Source: Streptomyces sp. XM4193
GTDB taxonomy: Bacteria > Actinomycetota > Actinomycetes > Streptomycetales > Streptomycetaceae
Assembly (NCBI RefSeq): GCF_023072595.1
Contig: NZ_JALLGK010000005.1
Coordinates: 124,001-188,000, forward strand
Direction: 5' to 3'
Length of the DNA stretch: 64,000 nt
Shown here: positions 16,802 through 25,002 of the stretch, in pieces
How the letters are laid out: each line of letters starts with the position of its first letter
Numbering within the stretch: position 1 is the stretch's first letter
Notes under the pieces: model-generated
What the model saw: only the letters and a program-made list of their open reading frames with translations
What the model was told of the DNA's origin: nothing
Database searches by the model: none
Translations under genes and position numbers: made by a program

Positions 16802-16833
16802 GGCCCCCGTCGATGCATCCATCGACGGGGGCC
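16802..16833 (+). terminator. Terminator of the XRE-DUF397 unit
   Basis: A perfect 14-bp stem GGCCCCCGTCGATG (16802-16815) with 16820-16833 and a CATC tetraloop, 23 bases after the second DUF397 stop. Confidence 0.9.
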
Positions 16834-16973
16834 GACGCGTCCTCCGGCCGCCCCGCACCACCGCCTCGCCGATCCTCGGCTCCCGTCCCGAACCGCCGCT
16901 CGGCTCAATCGGGTTCGGACGCACCGCAGGGCTGCCGGGCGTCGGCTGTGGTGCGTGACAACTGGACTGAGCC

Positions 16974-17213
16974 TCAGGTGAGTTGGCGCAGCAGTCGAAC
17001 GAACTGGCGCAGTTCCTCCGCGTACTGTGCGGGCAGCGGATCGGGGTCGAAGTGGGCGATCCGGTTGCGGATGTCGCGCACACGGTCCAGCTGGTGGACG
17101 AACTGGTTGCGGCTCACCGCCCAGCCCAGAGTCGCCCAGTTCTCGGCTGCCTTTGTGCAGAGCGCAGGGTCTTGCTGCGCCGTGTGCAACAGCTTCACGT
17201 AGCTGTTGCGCAT
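16974..17213 (-). pseudogene. HEPN/Abi-like C-terminal remnant
   Basis: A 79-codon open stretch reading from an ATG at 17213. It matches only the end of a larger helical protein: MRNSYVKLLHTAQQDPALC, then NQFVHQLDRVRDIRNRIAHF and a terminal RQFVRLLRQL. RNRIAH fits the R-x4-H motif of HEPN ribonucleases found in Abi-type abortive-infection proteins, where it lies near the C-terminus. No upstream coding in any frame was recognised, no ribosome site precedes the ATG, and base composition is lower in GC than the neighbours. It is most likely a leftover of a horizontally acquired defence gene. A small intact gene is possible. Confidence 0.55.
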
Positions 17214-17327
17214 CGAGAGTCGAATGGTCAACTGAGCATTGAAGCAACGGATCTGACAAGGCGTCTGCTGTTCGCGGCAAGTGCTCTGCTGTGCGCGCGA
17301 GTTGTCGAGAGCGTGCGGGCGCACGCG

Positions 17328-19343
17328 TCAGGACACGGACGGTGGCGAGGGCTTCCGACTCGTCGGCCGGGACTGCCTGGGGAGCTTGGCTTCCTGGGTG
17401 TGGCCCTCCGCGTAGGCGCGGGCCTGGAGGGCGTAGAGCTGGGCGAAGTGCCCGTCAGGAGTGGCGAGCAGTTCGTCGGGAGTGCCGGTCTCGATCAGAC
17501 GGCCCTTGTCCAGGACGTGGACGAGGTCGGCGCTGCGTACGGAGGCGAGCCGGTGGGTGATCAGGATGACCGTCTGTCCGGCGTCGGCGAGAGCGCGGAC
17601 CTGCTCGAAGACGCGCTGTTCCGCGCGGGCGTCCAGGGCGGCGGTGGGCTCGTCGACGATCAGGATCTCGGCGCCGCGGTGGTAGGCGCGGGTGATGCCG
17701 AGGCGTTGCCACTGGCCGCCGGAGAGCTGGTGTCCGCCGGAGAATCCGCGGGCCAACAGGGTGTCCCATCCCCGTGGGAGCCCGTCCACGATCTCGGTGG
17801 CGTCCGCCCGCTGTGCGGCGTGCGCGAGAGCCTCGTCCGTGCTCGGCCTGTCCGGCCGACCCACCGCCACGTTGGCGCGCGCGGTGAACGGCCACCGCTC
17901 GAAGTCCTGCGCGACGATGCCGACCCGGTCGAAGAGTTCGGCGCGATCGGCCTGTGCGGCATCGACCTCGTCCCAGCTGATCCGCCCGCTCTGCGGTGTG
18001 TAGAGACCGGCGAGGAGCTTGACGAGGGTGGTCTTCCCCGATCCGTTCTCGCCGACCAGCGCGACGATGCCGCCCATCGGCACGCTGAGGGTCACTCCGT
18101 CCAGCGCCGGGTCAGCCTCCCCGCCGGGGTAGGCGAAGACGACCTCCCGGAAGTGGATGGCGCGCGGCCGGACCGGCAGAGCCGAACCGCCCACCGGAAT
18201 GGCCCTCTTGGTCGCCTCCCTGCCCAGTTCGTCGAGGTCCGCGACGAACAGGGACTCCTCCTGCAACGTGTTGACCTGCGAGACAAGCGTGTCCAGGCTG
18301 GAGGAGCCGGTACGGATGGCGATCACCGCGGTGCCGGCGACCGAGAGCGCCATCACGCCCGTCCACAGCAGCCACCCCAGCGCGAGATAGGTGAGTACGG
18401 TCGCCAGCCCGGTGAGCCCGGCGGCGACCAGACCGGTGAACGCCGCGCCCTTCGCCAACCGCGTCTGCTCGCGTTCGGCGTCCTGCGACATGGCGCGGAA
18501 GTGGTTCAGGAGGAACGGACCGATCCCGTGCACCCGTACCTCCGCCGCTGCACCGGGTGAGGTGAGGAGCTGGGAGAGCACGCGAGAGGCCCGCAGATGC
18601 TGCACCCACCGGTGGAACGATGCGTAGCGACGCCGTGCGATGACCAGGGCGCTCCACGCTCCCGGCACCGTCATCAGCAACAGAAGCGGCAGCAGCACCG
18701 GGTGGAGCACGGTCAGCACGCCCGCGACTGCCAGCAGCGACAGCAGCGCGCCGATGACCTGGGTCGAGGTTGCCACCATTCGCCGGGCCGAACCCGCCCC
18801 GTACTGGGCGGAGTCCAGCAGTCGGTGGAAGTCGTCGCTCTCGATGGCCGTCAGCTCCACGCGTGCCGCGTGGCCGAGGAAGCGTTCCGACGCCACCCGT
18901 TCGACCTTCGGCTGCAACCGCCCTGTCGCGGCTGTGGAGACCGCCCGCAGTACGGCCCCGACCAGCCCGGCCCCCGCCAACAGCAGCAGTACGGGCAGCG
19001 TTTGGCGCAACCGTTCGGTGAGCTCGCCCGAGGCGAGCAGCGTCGCCAGCACGCTGTTGGTGGCCACCAGCGCGACTGCCTGCGCGGCACCGCGTCCCAA
19101 CTCGGCCCCCAGCACCTGCCGGGCCGCCGAGCGGTCCGCGGCCCAGGCCAGCCGGGCGGTGCTCGCGAGCAGTCCCGGCAGGCGCAGCACGATCTGCCAC
19201 AGGCTCAGCCGGTAGGCCCCGGTCTCGTGTCGCGCGAATCCGCCGGCGTAGACCAACTCGCTGCCCCACAGGAAGCGTTGGGACTCCGAGAGCGGCGCGC
19301 CCTCCTCGGCGCCGCCACCGCTCCACTTCCGCCATCGGCCCAT
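17328..19343 (-). CDS. ABC half-transporter (fused permease-ATPase)
   Basis: A 671-residue membrane exporter subunit, likely working as a homodimer or with a missing partner. The N-terminal 390 residues or so hold about six membrane segments. The ATPase domain has Walker A GENGSGKTT (about residue 430), the signature LSGGQWQR (about 538), Walker B ILIVDEP and H-loop ITHR. A Ser/Pro/Arg-rich tail follows. The ATG at 19343 is preferred because GGGGG lies nine bases before it; a TTG two codons upstream is the alternative. It resembles exporters found with peptide natural-product genes, but no precursor peptide or modification enzyme is seen next to it, so the cargo is unknown. Confidence 0.9.
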   Translation of the reverse strand: MGRWRKWSGGGAEEGAPLSESQRFLWGSELVYAGGFARHETGAYRLSLWQIVLRLPGLLASTARLAWAADRSAARQVLGAELGRGAAQAVALVATNSVLATLLASGELTERLRQTLPVLLLLAGAGLVGAVLRAVSTAATGRLQPKVERVASERFLGHAARVELTAIESDDFHRLLDSAQYGAGSARRMVATSTQVIGALLSLLAVAGVLTVLHPVLLPLLLLMTVPGAWSALVIARRRYASFHRWVQHLRASRVLSQLLTSPGAAAEVRVHGIGPFLLNHFRAMSQDAEREQTRLAKGAAFTGLVAAGLTGLATVLTYLALGWLLWTGVMALSVAGTAVIAIRTGSSSLDTLVSQVNTLQEESLFVADLDELGREATKRAIPVGGSALPVRPRAIHFREVVFAYPGGEADPALDGVTLSVPMGGIVALVGENGSGKTTLVKLLAGLYTPQSGRISWDEVDAAQADRAELFDRVGIVAQDFERWPFTARANVAVGRPDRPSTDEALAHAAQRADATEIVDGLPRGWDTLLARGFSGGHQLSGGQWQRLGITRAYHRGAEILIVDEPTAALDARAEQRVFEQVRALADAGQTVILITHRLASVRSADLVHVLDKGRLIETGTPDELLATPDGHFAQLYALQARAYAEGHTQEAKLPRQSRPTSRKPSPPSVS

Positions 19344-19538
19344 CGCCAACCGCCCCCTGTCCGAGTCGCCGTTTCCAGACCTCGTTCAGAACAGTCAACT
19401 GTCGACCCGCGCCCCCGGTGACGCCCGAAACAGGCCACGCCGGAGCGCGCCGCCCGCCTGGTCAGGGCGGGCGCGCCCCCGGCGTACGGCGGGCGCGGTG
19501 CGTGCCTGGGACGGCTTGATCCGGCGCCCGCACGGCGA

Positions 19539-19575
19539 GGGCGGCGGCCCGCCCTGTGGGGGTGGGCCGCCGCCC
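19539..19575 (-). terminator. Terminator of the second DD-peptidase gene
   Basis: A perfect 12-bp stem GGGCGGCGGCCC (19539-19550) with 19564-19575 lies 61 bases past the stop of the minus-strand DD-peptidase, upstream of the ABC gene. Confidence 0.75.
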
Positions 19576-19636
19576 GGTGCGGTGTGTGCGGGAGCTGGGC
19601 CGGCTGCTCAACTCGCGGCTTTCACACGGCTGTTGC

Positions 19637-20581
19637 TCAGTCGCGCTGTGCGCCCTCGGGGAGCTTGCGCAGCTTGAGCTTGGTGGCGCTCTTCGTGTCG
19701 AAGGCCCAGTCGAGCATCTTGGCCGCGTCGGTGTAGCGCTCCTGGCCGTTCAGGATGGCACCGGCCACGGTGCGGCCGTCACGGGTGGCGGCGAACAGCA
19801 GGCAGGGGCCCGCACGAGTGCCGGTGCCGGTCTTGATGCCGATGGCACCGTCGTAGGAGCCGAGCAGCTGGTTGGTGTTGTACCAGGTGTACGTACGGCC
19901 GTTGGTGGCCTTCTGCACGGTGTCGGTCGCCTTGACGGTCTCCGCCACCGCGTCCTGGGTCAGTGCGTGTGCGGCGAGCTTCGCCATGTCGGCGGCCGTG
20001 GAGTAGTTGTTCGTACCCGTCGGGATGCCGTCGAAGGAGTCGAACTTGGTCCCCTTCAGGCCCAGTTCGGCGGCACGCTCGTTCATCTGCGTGATGAAGT
20101 CGGCGGTCCGCTCCTTGACGGTGTCGCCCTCGCCGAAGTGGTCCGCGAGCGCGAACGCCGCGTCGCAGCCGGAGGGGAGCATCAGCCCGTACAGCACCTG
20201 GCGGGCGGTGAGTTCGTCACCCACCTGGAGGTCGGCGGTGCTCGCGCCCTCCTCCGCCACGTAGTCGCGGTACTCCTGCTTGACGGTGATCTTGCGGTCG
20301 AGGTCGTCCTTCTCGTTGACCAGGATCGCCGTCATGATCTTCGTCGTGCTGGCCATCTCGCGCTGGGTGTCGGCATCCTTGCCCCACAGCTCGGCCTCCT
20401 CGCCCTCCTTGTCGGCGTCGAGGAGGTACGCGGACGCGGCGGTGACGCCCTCGGGGCCGTCGGCCTTCGGGCTGTCGGCCGCGTACGCGGGTGCGACCAG
20501 CGGGCCGGCGCCGAGCACCGCTCCCGCCGTCAGGGCCACAGCGCCTATTCGCCGCGTCCCGCTGTTCAGAACTCTCAACAT
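19637..20581 (-). CDS. Secreted D-alanyl-D-alanine carboxypeptidase/transpeptidase, K15 type (copy 2)
   Basis: A 314-residue paralogue of the enzyme at 13273-14256. The ATG at 20581 has GGGAG four bases upstream. The signal peptide ends near APAYAAD (residue 34). Motifs are S78-T-T-K81, S137-G-C139 and K250-T-G, so the K15-type SGC is kept. The segments YTWYNTNQLL and GLMLPSGCDAA are shared with copy 1, whereas the early mature region (LLDADKEGEEAELWGKD) is more acidic. Two paralogues only 5 kb apart suggest an old local duplication that the XRE cassette and ABC gene now interrupt. Confidence 0.93.
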   Translation of the reverse strand: MLRVLNSGTRRIGAVALTAGAVLGAGPLVAPAYAADSPKADGPEGVTAASAYLLDADKEGEEAELWGKDADTQREMASTTKIMTAILVNEKDDLDRKITVKQEYRDYVAEEGASTADLQVGDELTARQVLYGLMLPSGCDAAFALADHFGEGDTVKERTADFITQMNERAAELGLKGTKFDSFDGIPTGTNNYSTAADMAKLAAHALTQDAVAETVKATDTVQKATNGRTYTWYNTNQLLGSYDGAIGIKTGTGTRAGPCLLFAATRDGRTVAGAILNGQERYTDAAKMLDWAFDTKSATKLKLRKLPEGAQRD

Positions 20582-20870
20582 GTATCTCCCGGTCCCGGTC
20601 GTCCTGTTTGGCGCGGGGTGAAGCCAACTGCCGCGCACAGCAAGCCTGTTGGTCGCCGCGGCCAAGGGCCCGGCGCGGCCGACAGGTACGACGCGACGTT
20701 ACGTGACCGTTGAAGCCGCCCGGCCGACGGGTCGCCGACAGCGGACGACGGTTCTCGGGCCGGCGGGCGCTGTCGTGAGGAGCGAGGCGTGGCAGTGCGT
20801 ACTTGCGTGGCGCTGTGCGCCCGCGTGCGCCCTGCCGCCGAGCCCGGGGGAGTACGTAGCTTTCCCTGCC

Positions 20871-21269
20871 ATGATCTGGCGAAGCTTTTTCCCGTACTGG
20901 GGTCTCATCACACTGATCGTAGGCGTCGCCGGCTGGGCCACTGCGAGTGTCGGTCCTCCGGGGCTCGCGGTTCTCTTTGCGCTGAGCCTGCTGTGGTTTC
21001 TGTTCAGGGCACCAGTGCCGTGCGGGGCACCCACCCGGCGACGGGACGAGCTGTGCCGCAACAACGCACGGGGGATCCTGCGCGGATGCCGTATCGAGCA
21101 GCACAAGTGGCAGCGTCTGCGCAGCATCGTGGTGCGGCCGAGGATCTCGCGTGCGGTGCGTGAGCTGTTTCCGAACGCCATCACAGGTCTGGCCTCGTTG
21201 GGAGCGCTGGTGAGCCTGGTGTCGACGGTGACGGCGACGGTGCTGTCCCTGGTGCGCGGGCCCGGGTGA
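20871..21269 (+). CDS. Small membrane protein, hypothetical
   Basis: A 132-residue protein with two N-terminal membrane segments (YWGLITLIVGVAGWAT, then LAVLFALSLLWFLF), a basic Cys-containing cytoplasmic stretch (ELCRNNARGILRGCRIEQHK, about residues 60-79) and a third hydrophobic C-terminal segment (ASLGALVSLVSTVTATVLSL). This arrangement recurs in Streptomyces small proteins of unknown function. The ATG at 20871 has no close ribosome site (GGGGGAG lies 20 bases away), so translation may be weak or leaderless. Confidence 0.7.
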   Translation: MIWRSFFPYWGLITLIVGVAGWATASVGPPGLAVLFALSLLWFLFRAPVPCGAPTRRRDELCRNNARGILRGCRIEQHKWQRLRSIVVRPRISRAVRELFPNAITGLASLGALVSLVSTVTATVLSLVRGPG

Positions 21270-21328
21270 GGTGTCTGGGGGAGGGGCTGGTTGGAGGCGC
21301 CCGGGTCGGGGTTCTGCGGGCAACGCGG

Positions 21329-21360
21329 CGGCGGGGCGGGCCTGTTGGCCCGCCCCGCCG
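21329..21360. terminator. Bidirectional terminator
   Basis: A perfect 14-bp stem CGGCGGGGCGGGCC (21329-21342) with 21347-21360 and a TGTT loop sits between the convergent small membrane gene and the ceramidase gene. Confidence 0.9.
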
Positions 21361-21390
21361 GTTTCGTCGCGGGACGCTTCCCGCGTGGGG

Positions 21391-23454
21391 CTAACTCCCG
21401 TTGACCGTGAAGGGGTTGCTGATGCCTTCGATGGGGGTGATGGTCCCGGTCAGGCTCTTGGCGTGGCCGTTGTAGCGGATGCGGTACTCGCCGGCTTCGG
21501 TGTCGGCGGGGATGTCCCAGCTGAGCGTGGTGTGCGAGGCGGCGACGCCTTCGCGCTTCCACTGGAACTTCGTCGACCAGTCGCCGTCGTCCGCGACGCG
21601 GGTCCAGCTGTCGCCGTCCTTGCGCTCGACGGTGAGGTAGGTGCCGCCGTGCTGGAGGTTGTTGTTGGGGTGGGCGCCGGCGAAGACGGCGGAGGCCTGC
21701 TGCCCGGTGCCGTACGAGGCTTCGGGCTGGGTCAGCACGTCACCGAACTCCTTGCCGATGGGCGGGCTGTCCAGGACGACGCCCGGAGGCCGGATGACCT
21801 GCTTGTCGGAGTGGTCCGGCGGCTTGGGGCCTTCTGGTGAGGGCTTGCCGTCGCGCATCCTGGTGGCGAGGTCGGCCGCGGTCTGCTCGATGGCCGGCAG
21901 CTGCCAGCGTCCGAACATGGTGCTGCCGCCCTCGTACTGCTGCTTGTCGTACTCCTCGGGCGTGGTGAGGTAGTGCCCGTAGGCGTTGGAGTGACCGGCG
22001 ACCAGTACGTCCTTGACGTCGCTGCCGGTGATCTCCGCGACGGTCTGCCGCAGCCGCAGGCCGGAGACGATGCTGACCTCGTTGGCGACGCCGATCAGAT
22101 GCAGATCGCCGATCCGCAGCAGCTGGACGGGGAGTTCCTCCTGCATCCACGGCATGATCTTGTTCATCTCGCCGAGCGGGAGCAGTGCGCCCTTGGGGGA
22201 CTGGCACTCCTTCAGCTCGGGCGAGGCGTTGTAGAGGATGCTGTGCGAGATCCAGTCGAAGAACGGGTTCTCGCCCTCCTGGAAGACCGGCAGCGCGGGC
22301 CCGTCCTCGGTGCTGCCGGCCGCGGCGGCCGTGCCGTACATGGCGCCGCAGGTGCGGTGGGTCTGTCCGTCGCCGGTGAACTCGGGGGAGACCTCGACGT
22401 CGGAGAAGTCGACGTGGGTCAGGCGCGAGTCGACGCCGCCGGAGAGCGCGCGGCCCGGATCGTCCAACTGCTTGGCGGCGGCCTGGTACTGACGCTCGCC
22501 GACCTTCTTGGTGTTCTCGAACTCCTTGGCCGGCAGCTCCTCCGGGGGTGCGAGGTCGAGGTTGGGCGAGAGGTCCCCGGTGTTGGTCTGGGCGAAGGCG
22601 GCGACGAACTTCGGCGGGCCGTCGGCGAGGTAGTCGACCTTCTCCACCTCGCGCTCCCAGTGGAGCGCGGCGTACCCCTTGTTGTCGCCGCTGATCAGGG
22701 TGTTGGTGTTGGTCATCGAGGTGTTGTGGGTGGGGAACCAGTTGATGACGCCGACCGGTCGGCCCTCGCGTTCGATCCGCAGCAGCGAGGTCTGCGGGTC
22801 GATGCCTTCGGGGAAGAACTCGCGCTCCTCGGCGGGGTTGCTGTCGAACGCCTCCTTGGAGCGGTTGACGCTCGCGTTGTGCAGTTCGCCGTGGGTGAGC
22901 TTCAGGGCGGAGGGGGCGAGGTCCTCGTGCGCCTGGGCGACCGACTTGAGCATTCCCTCGGTGGTCGCCCGGAAGGTCTCCTCGCGGAATCCCATGGTGG
23001 TGACGTTGTAGAGCGCGTGGTGCGAACCGCCGCCGGGTCCGGCGTGGCTGTGGGTGGCGGTGATCATGACGTTCTCTTCGTCGTACAGATCGCCGTAGCG
23101 CTCCTTGAGGCCCTTCAGCACGGCCTGGCGCTCGCTGTCGAAGATCATCGCGGAGTCCATCACGATGAGCAGCACGCGGTCGTCGGTCTCCCGGTCCTGG
23201 ATGACGAACGAGCGTGCGCGCTGCCGGGTGTGGATTCCGGAGGTGCGCTGATCGGGCTTGGCGTAGCCCATCATTCCGGCTTCGGCGACGCCTCCGGTGG
23301 CGTCGGCGATGCCTCGGCCCACCAGATAGGGCGCATCGGAGTCCCGGCTCTGCGCGTCGGCGTTCGACCCGCTGCCGTGGGCGGTCATGGGGGTGAGGAG
23401 GAGAGCGCCGGCGAGGGCAGTCGCGAGCGCTGTCCGTCTGTATGTGAGGGGCAC
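21391..23454 (-). CDS. Secreted neutral ceramidase
   Basis: A 687-residue extracellular amidase that should cleave ceramide into sphingosine and fatty acid. From the GTG at 23454 it has a signal peptide (to about residue 28, AHGSGS). The N-terminal ceramidase block is GIADATGGVAEAGMMGYA. Zinc-ligand candidates are in THSHAGPGG (residues 134-142) and H243 in PTHNTSM. The nucleophile Ser is S296 inside the conserved hexapeptide GDLSPN. The C-terminal 160 residues form the Ig-like domain usual in this family. Streptomyces do not normally make ceramide, so the substrate is probably from eukaryotic hosts, prey or detritus. The ribosome site is weak. Confidence 0.95.
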   Translation of the reverse strand: MPLTYRRTALATALAGALLLTPMTAHGSGSNADAQSRDSDAPYLVGRGIADATGGVAEAGMMGYAKPDQRTSGIHTRQRARSFVIQDRETDDRVLLIVMDSAMIFDSERQAVLKGLKERYGDLYDEENVMITATHSHAGPGGGSHHALYNVTTMGFREETFRATTEGMLKSVAQAHEDLAPSALKLTHGELHNASVNRSKEAFDSNPAEEREFFPEGIDPQTSLLRIEREGRPVGVINWFPTHNTSMTNTNTLISGDNKGYAALHWEREVEKVDYLADGPPKFVAAFAQTNTGDLSPNLDLAPPEELPAKEFENTKKVGERQYQAAAKQLDDPGRALSGGVDSRLTHVDFSDVEVSPEFTGDGQTHRTCGAMYGTAAAAGSTEDGPALPVFQEGENPFFDWISHSILYNASPELKECQSPKGALLPLGEMNKIMPWMQEELPVQLLRIGDLHLIGVANEVSIVSGLRLRQTVAEITGSDVKDVLVAGHSNAYGHYLTTPEEYDKQQYEGGSTMFGRWQLPAIEQTAADLATRMRDGKPSPEGPKPPDHSDKQVIRPPGVVLDSPPIGKEFGDVLTQPEASYGTGQQASAVFAGAHPNNNLQHGGTYLTVERKDGDSWTRVADDGDWSTKFQWKREGVAASHTTLSWDIPADTEAGEYRIRYNGHAKSLTGTITPIEGISNPFTVNGS

Positions 23455-23761
23455 ACCGAATGTGGTACCAGTGGCAGCGCCCGATGGGTATGCATGTACG
23501 TGACAAGACCGTGGCGTACGGTGAAGTCCGAGACGTTTGGTCGGGCTGGCGCGGGGTGGTCGTCAACTCACCCCGAGCTGCGCGGCGTTGGGTGTGCGGT
23601 GCAGCTTCCGGTGGGCGCCGGTGGTTCGACCAATGCTCGTTACTCGTTCGTATTGTCGTGGACTTGGCAAGCCTTTTACTCTGGCCCCACCGCCCGTCCG
23701 GTGCGCGTCCCGGAGCAGTGGGGCCGCTCCGGCCTTCGCTTCCTCCACCTCAAGGAATCCG
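23455..23761. other. Divergent promoter region, ceramidase and M23 peptidase
   Basis: 307 bases between divergent secreted-enzyme genes. It is less GC-rich than average around 23635-23690 (TTACTCGTTCGTATTGTCG), which is where the M23 promoter probably lies. I looked for the conserved core of the c-di-AMP (ydaO-type) riboswitch, which often precedes cell-wall hydrolase genes in Streptomyces, and did not see it. Confidence 0.45.
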
Positions 23762-24574
23762 ATGAGACGCAGACGCACCCTCACCGCTGTTGTCGCCGCC
23801 CTCGGCATCGCCCTCGCGGGCCTGACCTCCGGCACCGCGCAGGCCCGCGTGGCCGCACCCGACGACGCCACCGCCCTCGCCCCGAACTTCAAGGCCCCCT
23901 TCGCCTGCGGCGAGAAGTGGACCTACAGCCACCACTCCGCCGAGGTCCGCCGCGCGCTGGACTTCGTACGCTCCGACGGAGGCACCACCGCCGGCAGCGC
24001 CGTCACCGCCTCCGCGGCCGGTACGGCGACCCGCCACTCCCAGCCCAGCGGCGCCGGCAACTACATCGTCATCGACCACGGCGGCGGCTGGCAGACCTAC
24101 TACTTCCACCTCCAGGCGTTCTCCGTGCCCAGCGGCGCACAGGTCGCCCAGGGCCAGCAGATCGGAACCACCGGCAGCACCGGCAACTCCTCCGGCGCGC
24201 ACCAGCATTACGAGCAGCTGCTGAACGGCGTCGGCCAGAACATCCACATCAACGGTGCCGCGCTCCCGTACCCGCCCGTCTACGGTCAGCAGCACCTGAC
24301 CAGCGACAACTGCGGTGGCGGCGGCGACACCAACTTCAGCACCTGGGGCAGTGGCGTCAACGTCCGCGCGGACGCCTTCCTCAACTCCCCGGTCGTCACC
24401 ACGATCGGCGGCCCGACGCGAGTCTTCGTGGAGTGCCAGAAGGAGGGCGACACGGTCAACGCCGAGGGCTACACCAACCACTGGTGGAGCAAGCTGCGCG
24501 ACCAGGGCGGCTTCATCTCCAACATCTACATCAACGATCCGGCCGCCAAGTTGCCCGGTGTGCCGATCTGTTGA
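23762..24574 (+). CDS. Secreted M23 metallopeptidase with SH3-like C-terminus
   Basis: A 270-residue cell-wall peptidase. The ATG at 23762 (AAGGA five bases upstream) gives a signal peptide ending near residue 28 (AQARV). The M23 zinc site is built from a His in TYSHHS (57-58), D67 (ALDFV), H116 in FHLQ and the HxH motif H147-Q-H149. A domain from about residue 180 (VNVRADAFLNSPVVTTI) to the end resembles a bacterial SH3 domain that would bind peptidoglycan. It probably cuts peptide cross-links in its own or foreign cell walls. It is transcribed divergently from the ceramidase. Confidence 0.93.
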   Translation: MRRRRTLTAVVAALGIALAGLTSGTAQARVAAPDDATALAPNFKAPFACGEKWTYSHHSAEVRRALDFVRSDGGTTAGSAVTASAAGTATRHSQPSGAGNYIVIDHGGGWQTYYFHLQAFSVPSGAQVAQGQQIGTTGSTGNSSGAHQHYEQLLNGVGQNIHINGAALPYPPVYGQQHLTSDNCGGGGDTNFSTWGSGVNVRADAFLNSPVVTTIGGPTRVFVECQKEGDTVNAEGYTNHWWSKLRDQGGFISNIYINDPAAKLPGVPIC

Positions 24575-24587
24575 GCGTCCCGGGCCT

Positions 24588-24670
24588 GCCGAGGCCGTGA
24601 TGCGCCGAGGCCGTGATGCGCCGAGCGTGACGCGTGTCGAGCTGCGACGCGTGTCGAGCGTGACGCGTGT
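24588..24670. repeat. Short tandem repeats after the M23 gene
   Basis: GCCGAGGCCGTGATGC occurs twice in tandem (24588-24603, 24604-24619). It is followed by GACGCGTGTCGAGC at 24629-24642 and 24646-24659 and a partial GACGCGTGT at 24662. Units of about 16-17 bases suggest slippage or an uncharacterised 3' region. No gene is credible here. Confidence 0.8.
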
Positions 24671-24798
24671 GAGTCGCTGTGTGTGCCGAGCGCGCCGAGT
24701 GCGAGTCGCGGCGTGTGCTGAGGCGCGGCGGCAGGTGTCGGGTCGCTGAACCGCGGTGGCCGGCACGCCTGTTGGGGCCGTGGAGCAGGTGACGACCG

Positions 24799-24859
24799 CC
24801 GGGGGCGGGTCCGTTGAAGGCGTTCGGCAGTGGCGAACGCACAACGGGCCCGCCCCCGG
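24799..24859 (+). terminator. Long hairpin, probable terminator of the M23 gene
   Basis: CCGGGGGCGGG (24799-24809) pairs with 24849-24859, and inner segments CCGTTG and GCGTTCG pair with CAACGG and CGAACGC, giving a nearly continuous stem of about 24 bp with two small bulges. It lies 225 bases after the M23 stop, just before the sialidase remnant. Confidence 0.8.
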
Positions 24860-25002
24860 AGTCGGTTGAACGGCCGCCGGCCCGGGCCGGGAGCGGCGTC
24901 CGGCCCGTGCGCTCAGTGGTCCGTACCCGGCGGCCCGTACGCGGGACCGCCGCGTCCGCCGCGGCTCAGCCGTCGCCCGGCTCCGGCAGCGCCCGGGCGA
25001 AC

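Noticed and set aside
17328..19343. Lantibiotic or peptide export cluster around the ABC transporter
   Set aside because: No precursor peptide, modification enzyme or peptidase C39 domain was found in the flanks.
23455..23761. Possible c-di-AMP (ydaO) riboswitch before the M23 peptidase
   Set aside because: The conserved core sequences and pseudoknot segments were not found. A covariance scan would settle it.
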